64,000 nt of DNA, taken from CAMDMI01 sp044379485 (GTDB lineage: Bacteria; Bacteroidota; Bacteroidia; Cytophagales; Flexibacteraceae). Of this stretch, positions 56,529-64,000 are shown in pieces. The translations under genes and the position numbers were made by a program. Where the stretch lies: assembly GCA_044379485.1 (NCBI GenBank), contig JBIPOE010000007.1, positions 26,054 to 90,053 of the forward strand, read 5' to 3'. The number at the start of each line of letters is the position of its first letter. Positions within the stretch are counted from its first letter, which is position 1. The notes beneath the pieces are model-generated. The model saw only the letters and a list, made by a program, of their open reading frames with translations. It did no database searches and had not been told where the DNA came from.

Positions 56529-57581
56529 TTACGAATATTGTTTCTCATAATATTGTTTGTATGAACCAGAGGTGATTTCCTCCATCCATACCTTATTATC
56601 TAAATACCAATCTATCGTTTTATCCAAACCTTCTTCAAATTGAAGGCTAGGCTCCCAACCAAGTTCTTTCATTATTTTATTGGCGTCTATCGCATATCTA
56701 AGATCGTGTCCTGCCCTGTCTTTAACATAAGTAATAAGCTGAACTGCGGACCCTTCTGGTTTGTTCATTTTTCGATCCATGATCTTACATAACAAATGCA
56801 CGATATCAATATTTTTCCATTCATTGAATCCGCCAATATTGTAGGTATCACCATTTTTACCTTTGTGAAAAACCAAATCAATTGCTCTGGCGTGATCCAC
56901 AACAAACAACCAATCTCTTACATTTTCACCTTTTCCATAGACCGGAAGTGGCTTTCCTTGCAAAATATTGTTAATCATTAAAGGCAATAGTTTTTCTGGA
57001 AATTGGTTTGGTCCATAATTGTTGCTGCAATTGGTAATCACAACTGGCATTTTATAGGTATTGTGATATGCTCTTACCAAATGGTCACTTCCAGCTTTGG
57101 AAGCGGAATAGGGAGACTGAGGATCATAGGGCGTTGTTTCTAAAAAAAAATCTTCAGGATTATGCAAAGATCCATAAACCTCATCTGTAGAAACGTGGTA
57201 AAATAATTTACCCTCAAAGTTTCCAGCCCAAATAGATTTGGCGGAATTCAAAAGGTTTGCAGTTCCAACCACATTGGTCATTACAAAAGACAAAGGATCA
57301 GAAATAGATCGATCAACGTGGCTTTCAGCCGCCAAATGGATTACACCATCAAATTTGTGCAGATTAAAAAGCTCCTGAATGAAAACGCCATCCGTAATGT
57401 CGCCTTTAACAAAAGAGTAATTTTCAGCATTTTCTATATCTGTGATATTCGACAAATTACCTGCATATGTCAATGAATCAAGATTAAAGATTTGATATTC
57501 AGGATACTTATTTACAAAAAGCCGAACAACATGAGAGCCAATAAATCCAGCTCCACCAGTAATGAGAATATTTTTTTTCAT
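56529..57581 (-). CDS. rfbB: dTDP-glucose 4,6-dehydratase
   Basis: This NAD-dependent enzyme makes dTDP-4-keto-6-deoxyglucose for rhamnose and other deoxysugar synthesis. The 350-residue SDR chain has ILITGGAGFIGSHVV at the N-terminus, STDEVYGSL and the catalytic YxxxK in PQSPYSASKAGSDH (near residues 155-168). The start is ATG 57581 (MKKNILITGG); a longer frame to 57671 is unlikely. It lies 10 nt after galT's stop, so the two are one operon. rfbA, C and D are not seen nearby. Confidence 0.93.
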   Translation of the reverse strand: MKKNILITGGAGFIGSHVVRLFVNKYPEYQIFNLDSLTYAGNLSNITDIENAENYSFVKGDITDGVFIQELFNLHKFDGVIHLAAESHVDRSISDPLSFVMTNVVGTANLLNSAKSIWAGNFEGKLFYHVSTDEVYGSLHNPEDFFLETTPYDPQSPYSASKAGSDHLVRAYHNTYKMPVVITNCSNNYGPNQFPEKLLPLMINNILQGKPLPVYGKGENVRDWLFVVDHARAIDLVFHKGKNGDTYNIGGFNEWKNIDIVHLLCKIMDRKMNKPEGSAVQLITYVKDRAGHDLRYAIDANKIMKELGWEPSLQFEEGLDKTIDWYLDNKVWMEEITSGSYKQYYEKQYS

Positions 57582-57591
57582 AACAATCAGA

Positions 57592-58611
57592 TCACAAAGA
57601 AACAGAAATAGCTTGCAATTCCCTTGCTTTCTCTTCAGGAATTGTATCTGCCATAAATGTCTCAGCACCAATTTCAGGTCCGGCTGGAAATTTTTTCAAA
57701 TCTGGCTGACGTAAGGGCGGTAGAATTTGCCAATGGAGTCGGTACAAACCTTTGTCCTCCAAATCAAAAGGAGCTTGGTTAATGGTCATGACATACGGAA
57801 AACTCATGTTAAAAAGTCCGTCCATTTTTCGAATAACTGTCAGATAGACTTCGGCCAAATCTGTAATTTCTTCATTCGAAAGGGTTTCCATTGTGGCATG
57901 TGGATTTTTTGGAAAAACTAAAGTCTCATACGCATATCTGGCGAAATATGGAACAAATGCAATTGCTGATTTATTTTCAGCGATTATTCTGGAACCATCT
58001 GAAATTTCTGAACCTATAATTTTAAAAAATAGGTTATCGCCAGTTTCTTTTTGAAATTTCTCACTGGCCTCCAGGTACATTTTGTTGAGGGTCAATGTGA
58101 AATCAACTGCATACAATTGACCATGCGGATGAGGATTGCTTACACCGACAATTTCACCTTTATTTTCAAAGATTAGAAGATTTTTAATACCTTCTATTTT
58201 AGATATTTCAATGGTTTCATCTTTCCACGCCTGAAAAACCTTAATTACTTTTTCAAGAGGCATCTCAGTCATAGTCAGATCATGTCTTGGACTATAACAA
58301 ATAACTTTTGCCAATCCATAAGCTCTTTCCATTTTATAAAAATCTTCAGACGGAGAAACAAACGGTGCGAGTGGACCCACAACAGGATGGTCGTTTTCGA
58401 AAATAAAAATATCCTGATAATCGGGATTTTGATGCCCACCTACACGCATATTACCGGCGCACAGATAGCAATTTGGATCATGCTCTGGTGATGAATTTTG
58501 GTTGTGATCTTGTTTGCCTACTGTCCATGGGCGGTTGTTTCGATGGCCAGCATATACTACCCAGGTTTGGCGCAATGGGTGCCAGCGTTTGTGCCAGTTG
58601 GTTTGGTTCAA
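57592..58611 (-). CDS. galT: Galactose-1-phosphate uridylyltransferase
   Basis: This enzyme converts galactose-1-phosphate and UDP-glucose to glucose-1-phosphate and UDP-galactose (Leloir pathway). The 339-residue chain has a zinc-binding CYLCAGN (near residues 49-55) and the active-site VSNPHPHGQLYAVD with HPHGQ as the nucleophile-His loop. It begins 6 nt downstream of the membrane protein gene's stop, and is followed closely by rfbB. Confidence 0.95.
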   Translation of the reverse strand: MNQTNWHKRWHPLRQTWVVYAGHRNNRPWTVGKQDHNQNSSPEHDPNCYLCAGNMRVGGHQNPDYQDIFIFENDHPVVGPLAPFVSPSEDFYKMERAYGLAKVICYSPRHDLTMTEMPLEKVIKVFQAWKDETIEISKIEGIKNLLIFENKGEIVGVSNPHPHGQLYAVDFTLTLNKMYLEASEKFQKETGDNLFFKIIGSEISDGSRIIAENKSAIAFVPYFARYAYETLVFPKNPHATMETLSNEEITDLAEVYLTVIRKMDGLFNMSFPYVMTINQAPFDLEDKGLYRLHWQILPPLRQPDLKKFPAGPEIGAETFMADTIPEEKARELQAISVSL

Positions 58612-58617
58612 GATTAA

Positions 58618-60207
58618 TTATTTTCTTTCAAAAACTATTAAAGGAGCATAACCCATATGTTCTATCCTTACCCCCTTCGTAACATCACTTCTCATAAGAA
58701 CTTTCAACTGCTCATAATCTGCATCAATTGGCCAACGTCCAGTTGCATCATCACATAAAATTACATAATTTGGATTTGCATCCATAATAGTTTCATTCGT
58801 ATTCATGATACATTTAATATTTTTCTGACCAGAAAGATAAAATGCTAAACAAGTTTGAGTCCATATCTTACATGCATCATTAGTATGTAATTCCTTATAA
58901 TCGGAAGCAAATTTTTCCATTTGACTTATTGCTAGTAGTGTTTTATCATTAGGTTTATTTGTTTGAACAAATTCAAAAAAAGATCTGGTATTTACCCAGA
59001 AAACTACTAAAATTAAAACATATGCAAATACCCTTAGATCAACATTTCGAAAGATATCAGATGATACCCATTTTTTATTAATACTTAAAATTTTAACAAT
59101 TAATGCAAATGATATTACCATTGCCATGTCTTGATAGTGATAGGCTAAGGTGTGAGAGCCAGGTCGGTTGCCTAATAAACTAGTAGCCAATGCAGGTAAA
59201 ACGATAAGAATAGCTTTAGGATGAAATACAAATAAAAATCCAACTGTTGATAAAAAGTAAAAAATAAAATTTGATTTTTCTGTCAAACAACACATTGGAT
59301 CAAATATTCCATCATTAACTCCTTGAGAATTTCCAGAAAAAAGAGGCATCAGGACCTTTATCGACAATATAGAAAAGGTAAAAAAAACCGAACTGAAAAC
59401 TAAACCTCTCTTTTTGTTTTCATTATAAAGAAAGTCAATTAATCCAATAGATACCAACGCAAAACCAGCCGTTTCTTTAAACCCACAACTTAAAAAACCG
59501 AATAGATAGGCTGCCAACAAATTATTACGTTCAAGGCAAATAAGTATAATCAGGATAAAAGGAATGACAAGATTTGAAGCCTGAAACTCAAATCCCATAT
59601 AATTTACAACGCCAATATTTATTGACCATAAAAAAAGAACGAATGAAGTATAGTTATTATCTAATTTAAGTATACGACAGAATCTAAAAAGAAAGAAAGT
59701 CGAAATAATATAAGAAAAAAATTTAATAACAGGTAGTATAACTGGGTTTGGAAAAATTAAATAAAATGGAGTTAATAAAATTAAACTTGGACAGAAATGA
59801 TCGGCAAATTCGCTTTGTCCGATTTCAGAATTAAAAAATCCATAACCATTTGCAAAATTTGCAATGGGATTAAAGAACCACCCAGAATCATAAAAGTTAA
59901 AATTAAGTGAAGAATATTCTAATACAATATTTAAACCACATAAACAAATTTGAGCTAACAAATTGATTAATACTAATCTAGGTTTGAAAATTTTTATCCA
60001 CTCTGAAAAGTCATAAAGGACTAATGTTACTAATGACGTTAGACAAAAAAGTATTTTTGAGAGCTCAGCCACTTTCGGCCAAAATGTTAAGTGAAAGCCA
60101 GCAAGAAAAAAAATGAATAAAACCAAATTAAATTGAATCCAATTATCAAGACCTATTCTGGTACTAATTCTGGATTTAAATTTTAAAAAAAGTGTTTCCA
60201 ACTGCAA
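58618..60207 (-). CDS. DUF2079-like polytopic membrane protein
   Basis: This ~529-residue protein has about ten hydrophobic segments. The DUF2079/GT-C-like signature SEFADHFCPSLILLTPFYLIF lies near residues 130-150, and a soluble C-terminal tail of ~110 residues ends in HMGYAPLIVFERK. The family is related to membrane glycosyltransferases or mannosyltransferases; activity is not shown here. Codon and base composition look more AT-rich than neighbours. It precedes galT-rfbB in the same direction, a setting compatible with surface-polysaccharide assembly. Confidence 0.78.
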   Translation of the reverse strand: MQLETLFLKFKSRISTRIGLDNWIQFNLVLFIFFLAGFHLTFWPKVAELSKILFCLTSLVTLVLYDFSEWIKIFKPRLVLINLLAQICLCGLNIVLEYSSLNFNFYDSGWFFNPIANFANGYGFFNSEIGQSEFADHFCPSLILLTPFYLIFPNPVILPVIKFFSYIISTFFLFRFCRILKLDNNYTSFVLFLWSINIGVVNYMGFEFQASNLVIPFILIILICLERNNLLAAYLFGFLSCGFKETAGFALVSIGLIDFLYNENKKRGLVFSSVFFTFSILSIKVLMPLFSGNSQGVNDGIFDPMCCLTEKSNFIFYFLSTVGFLFVFHPKAILIVLPALATSLLGNRPGSHTLAYHYQDMAMVISFALIVKILSINKKWVSSDIFRNVDLRVFAYVLILVVFWVNTRSFFEFVQTNKPNDKTLLAISQMEKFASDYKELHTNDACKIWTQTCLAFYLSGQKNIKCIMNTNETIMDANPNYVILCDDATGRWPIDADYEQLKVLMRSDVTKGVRIEHMGYAPLIVFERK

Positions 60208-60598
60208 GTCGATTTGGTAATAATTATCGTTTCAATATTAAATTTGAACTATATAGCTGTTCAAACAAATTTTTGCCAAAAATAAATATTAAATTTATTT
60301 AGATACATAAATTATTCAAATAAGGGCACTATCGAATCTTGTGGTGCTGCTATTGGGATAATGACAACACAAGTAACAGGCATAACTGCAGGAACAGCTC
60401 TACCTGGGTTCGAGTCTCTCGAATCAAAACTTCGGTTTGGATAAAAAGCTTGAATACATCTCGTTTGAAAAATGGAAATTGGTTTATTTGCCATAAACTG
60501 AAAATCCTCCAAGCGTAGCACAGATTCCTGATGCATAAACCAAACCCTAAAAATGAATTACAAAAAGCATCAACAACTTTAAAATGAAATCTATTTCG
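60208..60598. other. Intergenic region upstream of the HTH/nucleotidyltransferase pair
   Basis: This divergent gap shows no gene I can support. A GGTTCGAGTC stretch near 60408-60417 resembles a tRNA T-arm, but no cloverleaf forms around it. Confidence 0.4.
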
Positions 60599-60638
60599 TT
60601 TCGCAATTTGCGAAATACAAAATAAATCCAAAAATTTG
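60599..60638 (+). promoter_or_regulatory. Palindromic operator overlapping a -33/-7 promoter
   Basis: TTTCGCAA-T-TTGCGAAA (60599-60615) is a perfect 17-bp palindrome. TTTG inside its right arm (60607-60610) is 20 nt before AAAATTTG (60631-60638), a weak -7 box, which ends only 4 nt before the ATG at 60643. A repressor bound here would block the promoter, as in autoregulated toxin-antitoxin operons. Confidence 0.6.
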
Positions 60639-60642
60639 CAGC

Positions 60643-61185
60643 ATGCGAAAACATAACGGCATGCGACCGCAAGATGTGGCCATTTTACTCAAAATATGTG
60701 CACTTGCCCAACAACCCTGGCAGATGGCTGGCCTTGCCAATTCGTTGCGAATCAGTATTTCCGAAGTTTCCGAATCTCTCAACCGGAGCCAATTGGCACA
60801 ACTCATAGACTTTTCAAAAAAAAGGGTTAACCGGCAAAATCTGTTGGATTTCCTATCTCACGGCTTTAGTTATGTATTTCCAGTACAGCCTGGTGCATTG
60901 GTCAGAGGCATTGCAACTGCCCATTCACATCCGTTTATGAAAACTCAGTTCGCTTCTGAAATGAATTATGTCTGGCCAGATGTCAATGGAAACATCATCG
61001 GCTCACAGATTGATCCACTTTACCCGAAACAGGTAGAAGCAGTGGTGGAGGATGCTACCTATTATCAGTTACTTGCACTGGCAGACGTGCTGCGGGTTGG
61101 AAAAGTAAGAGAAGTGAAATATGCCATGGAAGAGCTAAACAAAATTATTCTGAATGAGCCAGCACACCAATATCATCCGGATTAA
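60643..61185 (+). CDS. HTH protein, putative antitoxin/regulator of a nucleotidyltransferase pair
   Basis: This 180-residue protein has an N-terminal winged helix-turn-helix-like part (residues ~6-65: DVAILLKICALAQ, LANSLRISISEVSESLNR). A second domain has a conserved-looking stretch, SYVFPVQPGALVRGIATAHS and PLYPKQVEAVVEDATYY. A nearby Met (MRPQDV, 60661) is an alternative start. It overlaps the nucleotidyltransferase frame. The architecture, HTH gene first then nucleotidyltransferase, matches AbiE-type and similar toxin-antitoxin modules. I recall similar pairs as uncharacterised; assignment is by inference. Confidence 0.75.
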   Translation: MRKHNGMRPQDVAILLKICALAQQPWQMAGLANSLRISISEVSESLNRSQLAQLIDFSKKRVNRQNLLDFLSHGFSYVFPVQPGALVRGIATAHSHPFMKTQFASEMNYVWPDVNGNIIGSQIDPLYPKQVEAVVEDATYYQLLALADVLRVGKVREVKYAMEELNKIILNEPAHQYHPD

Positions 61186-61222
61186 GGCAATAGCAAATCT
61201 TCCTGGGAAGTAGAAGGAAAAA

Positions 61223-61843
61223 GTGGTATTCGTTGGAGGTGCCACAGTTTCACTTTATGCTGACCGAAAAATTTACGAGGTAAGGCCAACAGATGATGTT
61301 GACGTAATTTTAGAAATATTGAATTATCGTGAAAGGGCTGAACTTGAATGCCAATTGCTAAGGATTGGTTTTTCAAATGATGTGGAGGCAGGTATAGTTT
61401 GCAGGTATCGGATTCAAGGAATTGTGGTGGATATAATGCCGACGAATGATACTTCTATAGGCTTTTCAAACATCTGGTACACCCCGGGTTTTGGTGCAGC
61501 CATTAACTTTGAAATCGATGAATTTTGCACGGTGAAAATATTACCAGCACCCTATTTCATTGCAACCAAACTGGAGGCTTATAAAGGAAGGGGAAAAAAT
61601 GACGGACGGACCAGCCATGATTTTGAGGACATTGTTTTCCTATTGGAAAACCGAAGCAGCATTTGGGAAGAAATGGAATTAACCCATCCAGACCTAAGAG
61701 AATATCTTCGATCAGAGTTTTCTAAGTTTTTAAAAAGCCCGTATTTCTTTGAATGGCTCGATTGCCATGTAGAACGAAGCTCCCCGCCAGCTTCTTATGT
61801 AATTTATGACCGCTTAAAAAAATTTGCAGAGACTCCCTCTTGA
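61223..61843 (+). CDS. Nucleotidyltransferase-fold protein, putative AbiEii-like toxin
   Basis: This frame from a GTG gives 206 residues. It has the nucleotidyltransferase GG signature (VFVGGATVSLYADR) and the DxD motif (RPTDDVDVILE, near residues 22-32). IMPTNDTSIGFSN and SHDFEDIVFLLENR follow further on. Upstream in the same frame an ATG at 61154 (MSQHTNIIRIK) overlaps the HTH gene, but an amber TAG at 61211-61213 separates the two. If the ATG is the ancestral start, the gene is interrupted. From the GTG it would lack only the first ~23 residues. The family's substrate (tRNA or protein) is unknown. Confidence 0.72.
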   Translation: MVFVGGATVSLYADRKIYEVRPTDDVDVILEILNYRERAELECQLLRIGFSNDVEAGIVCRYRIQGIVVDIMPTNDTSIGFSNIWYTPGFGAAINFEIDEFCTVKILPAPYFIATKLEAYKGRGKNDGRTSHDFEDIVFLLENRSSIWEEMELTHPDLREYLRSEFSKFLKSPYFFEWLDCHVERSSPPASYVIYDRLKKFAETPS

Positions 61844-61972
61844 AACAGATGATGCACTCAGGTTTGAAAAGGGAATGGGCCCCCTGAAAGATCTAAGACT
61901 GCTTTAAATTTAAACTTCCGAACGCTGTCTTGTGACCAGAAAAACACTAGTTGTAGCGGCTCACCAAACAAT

Positions 61973-62049
61973 TGTTGCACATTTCTGAGTTTTTAAAAAT
62001 GTGCAACATACACTGTTGCACATTTTTATTTTTTTGAGAATGTGCAACA
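61973..62049. repeat. Four alternating inverted copies of TGTTGCACATTT
   Basis: Copies occur at 61973-61984 (+), 61997-62008 (-), 62014-62025 (+) and 62039-62049 (-, shorter). Each pair forms a 12-bp (or 11-bp) hairpin with a 12- to 13-nt loop, and the two hairpins repeat at a 41-bp period. They lie downstream of the nucleotidyltransferase gene. 61850-61972 and 62050-62162 hold no gene I can see. Confidence 0.85.
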
Positions 62050-62162
62050 AGCGGGCAGCATCTATTTGTCATTTGCAATCCAAAACATAATCTTCACAGA
62101 AAATAAATCTCAGCCATTTACCACTATAAAAGGTTTTTTCAACTCCAACTCTAATGCATTTT

Positions 62163-63065
62163 TCAGGGCTTTAAAACCGGAACTTCAAGAACTTTGGACA
62201 CTTGCTTAAAATTCAAAAAACCATCGGTGGCAAAAATTATCAGAGCAAACCAAATGATACCATAGCCAATAAACTGGTTTGAGGAAAAGGATTCATGATA
62301 GATAAAAACACCGCAAATCAGTTGCAGACTTGGTGCCATATATTGCAACACTCCGATGAGAGAAAGGGGGATTTTTTGGGCAGCGGAGGCGAAAAGTAAG
62401 AGGGGCACCGTGGTAATAATACCTGCCAGAAAAAGTAAAAAACTTGTTTTTATACCACTGTGAAGAAAAGCCCCTTCGTTTCCGGATTCCAAATAAAACA
62501 GAAAAATCAAGGCGGGGATCAACAAAAGACCTGTTTCCAATGTCATGCCAAAAAGGGGATTTAGAGGCGCAATTTTCTTTACGAGGCCATACAGGGAAAA
62601 TGAAATGGCAAGGGAAATGGCGATCCAGGGAAAAGTGCCAACTGAAAAACTCAAAAACAAAACACCACAAGTGGCAATACCGATTGGGATCCATTGCCAA
62701 AGGCGCAATCTCTCTTTAAAAAAAACCACCCCGAAAAGCACGCTAAAAAGTGGATTGATAAAATATCCCAGACTGGTTTCTACAATATGGCCCGAATTGA
62801 CACCCCAAACATAAATCATCCAGTTTATGCCAATTAAAACCGCAGCTGCTACATAAGTCAGGATTAACCTTGTGGAAAAAGCGGATTTTCTGAACGCTGT
62901 AATTCTGGAAAGCAAGGCTATGGAAATTAACAAAGTAAAAAAAGACCAAACGATTCTATGGGCGATAACCTGCAATGCATCAACATCATGCAGCTGTTTC
63001 CAAAATATAGGAAATAAGCCCCAACACAAATAGGCACCAATTCCGTGGATAATTCCCTTTTTCAT
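62163..63065 (-). CDS. rarD: EamA-family permease RarD
   Basis: This inner-membrane drug/metabolite transporter (~300 residues) has about ten helices and the RarD opening GIGAYLCWGLFPIFWKQL. ETSLGYFINPLFSVLFGVVFFKERL lies near mid-protein and YMAPSLQLICGVFIYHE near the end. The substrate is not known. I chose ATG 63065 (MKKGIIHGIG); the longer frame to 63152 starts with a hydrophilic stretch. Confidence 0.9.
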   Translation of the reverse strand: MKKGIIHGIGAYLCWGLFPIFWKQLHDVDALQVIAHRIVWSFFTLLISIALLSRITAFRKSAFSTRLILTYVAAAVLIGINWMIYVWGVNSGHIVETSLGYFINPLFSVLFGVVFFKERLRLWQWIPIGIATCGVLFLSFSVGTFPWIAISLAISFSLYGLVKKIAPLNPLFGMTLETGLLLIPALIFLFYLESGNEGAFLHSGIKTSFLLFLAGIITTVPLLLFASAAQKIPLSLIGVLQYMAPSLQLICGVFIYHESFSSNQFIGYGIIWFALIIFATDGFLNFKQVSKVLEVPVLKP

Positions 63066-63315
63066 TAAATCAGTAAGGATCTTTAAATCCGTAAAAAGCA
63101 AAGGTGGTCTAAATTTGAGAAATTGAGTATTTCGATCATCGGTCGGAAACAATTTATTGGTCGAGAGCCCGGGTTAATTTCTGACAAAAACGCTTTTTTG
63201 AAGTGGGATTGTATTAAGCCGGGTTGATATTTTTCTATAGAAATTAATTGCATGATTTAGAACCCATAATCAAAGGTTTAGCTTTGCCTTCCTTCATGCC
63301 TTTACATCATTTAAA

Positions 63316-63630
63316 ATGAAACAGCTTTTCTGCATTTTCTTGTTGATTCTTATATGTTTTTCATGCCGGGAAAATGTAGAGAAAAAGGAAACGGATATTC
63401 AAAAACAACCTAAAGAAAGCACCTTCTTTTCGAAAAACGTTCAGGGCACTTTTTCTATTTCTATTTGTTTACCAGAAGGTTATGATCCAAAAACGAAAAA
63501 AAACTATCCGGTTGTTTACCTTTTGGATGCCAATCTCTATTTTAAAATATTGGCAAGTACCTTTGAAAGTTATAGCCAGATTGGCATATTACCAGAGGTC
63601 ATTTTGGTTGGGGTAGGCTACAAAAAATAG
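63316..63630 (+). pseudogene. Truncated esterase-like lipoprotein
   Basis: The first 104 residues look like an esterase-D/PF00756 lipoprotein. A signal and lipobox (LILICFSCREN, Cys near residue 17) come first. SISICLPEGYDPKTKKNYPVVYLLDANLYF and PEVILVGVGYKK follow, where the chain stops at a TAG. Family members are normally about 250-300 residues and need a Ser/Asp/His triad further on; none is seen here. It is likely a remnant truncated by decay or a missing 3' part. Confidence 0.6.
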
Positions 63631-64000
63631 GTTTTCTGTCTTGGCCCTGTTGGTGGTTTTACAAATAATTGCGGTGCTCAGAGGGTGCCTCTTTCTGTTC
63701 AGATAAAAATATCATGGAGAGGAGTCTTTCGTTTCAGACCACAAATTCAATTGCTTGCCTTGAAATATCCAAATAATGACATTCCAGGTTTTGTGATCTG
63801 CCGCAACATTATTTTGCTTTTACCCAGCGGGGTAAAATGTCAATAGTTATAGGGTCAACGTTTTTTAGGCATCGACAGCTTGAAAACTCTAAACCTTAAA
63901 CCATCAACCTGTCAGAGCCTGAAATAAGTTGACCGTTTTATGAGAACAAAAAACTTAAAAAAAACGGGAAAAAATGGCAAAATTAGAGACATACAAAATG
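63631..64000. other. Window-end region without a clear gene
   Basis: I see no ORF with recognisable content here. The sequence has no obvious continuation of the esterase reading frame, so the gene appears truncated within the window rather than by its edge. Confidence 0.4.

Noticed and set aside
55121..58611. A xylose or rhamnose utilisation/biosynthesis operon.
   Set aside because: xylA is on the opposite strand from galT-rfbB and separated by a bidirectional terminator. xylB and rfbACD are absent, so only galT-rfbB can be called an operon.
60380..60430. A tRNA T-arm-like GGTTCGAGTC near 60408-60417.
   Set aside because: No acceptor, D or anticodon stems can be drawn around it, and the flanks do not pair.
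61973..62049. Considered as a mini-CRISPR or attC site.
   Set aside because: Gaps of 5 to 13 nt are too short for spacers, and the orientations alternate. An attC site would need different core sites, though a recombination role stays open.

Overview
The window comes from an AT-rich, Gram-negative member of the Bacteroidota, most likely of the Cytophagales type. Four things point there. Six secreted proteins end in type IX secretion (T9SS type A) C-terminal sorting domains. Several genes have the Bacteroidota promoter -7 box TAnnTTTG. Families largely restricted to this phylum are present (DUF6089 outer-membrane proteins, CarboxypepD_reg-like proteins, SdiA-regulated propellers, lamin-tail lipoproteins). 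Many starts lack a Shine-Dalgarno sequence. No rRNA, convincing tRNA or CRISPR array was seen, and no T9SS machinery gene lies in the window.

Layout. 1-16.8 kb is mostly chromosomal core: ileS (its 3' part lies outside the window), a DUF349 coiled-coil protein, a decayed membrane-protein remnant, a secreted M1 aminopeptidase, an Ig-repeat lipoprotein with a His-rich partner, glutamate dehydrogenase, a PaaI-type thioesterase, a small lipoprotein and nrdA. 17.2-37.4 kb is an accessory cell-surface region. Two giant T9SS proteins (about 1980 and 1760 residues) share a nearly identical 1.3-kb 3' cassette. Between them lie a decayed pabA copy fused to a truncated transposase, a T9SS protein, an OprO/P-like porin, an SdiA-regulated propeller and a lamin-tail lipoprotein. 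A two-module OB/Calx-beta T9SS protein follows. The intact pabA/trpG at 37.6 kb pairs with the decayed copy at 23.6 kb. The giant-gene/pabA arrangement therefore occurs twice, which suggests a segmental duplication.

38.3-43.3 kb is a co-oriented run: alpha/beta hydrolase, CBS protein, NAD kinase, two DUF6089 outer-membrane proteins and a small membrane protein. 43.3-46.7 kb is a reverse operon: S41 protease, homogentisate dioxygenase and a CarboxypepD_reg protein. 46.9-50.7 kb carries a TauE/SafE permease-tsaB-folK overlap operon and a LytS/LytTR two-component pair. A 22-copy heptamer satellite follows. 51-58.6 kb holds an IscA-like protein, a 1014-residue T9SS protein, xylA, and galT-rfbB. 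58.6-64 kb is more AT-rich and accessory: a DUF2079 membrane protein, a helix-turn-helix/nucleotidyltransferase pair that looks like a toxin-antitoxin or AbiE-like system, a quadruple inverted-repeat element, rarD, and a truncated esterase.

The most system-like find is the HTH/nucleotidyltransferase pair at 60.6-61.8 kb. A perfect 17-bp palindrome overlaps its putative promoter, the two reading frames overlap, and an in-frame amber codon lies 23 residues before the predicted nucleotidyltransferase active-site motif completes. All family assignments come from reading motifs by eye; no database search was run.
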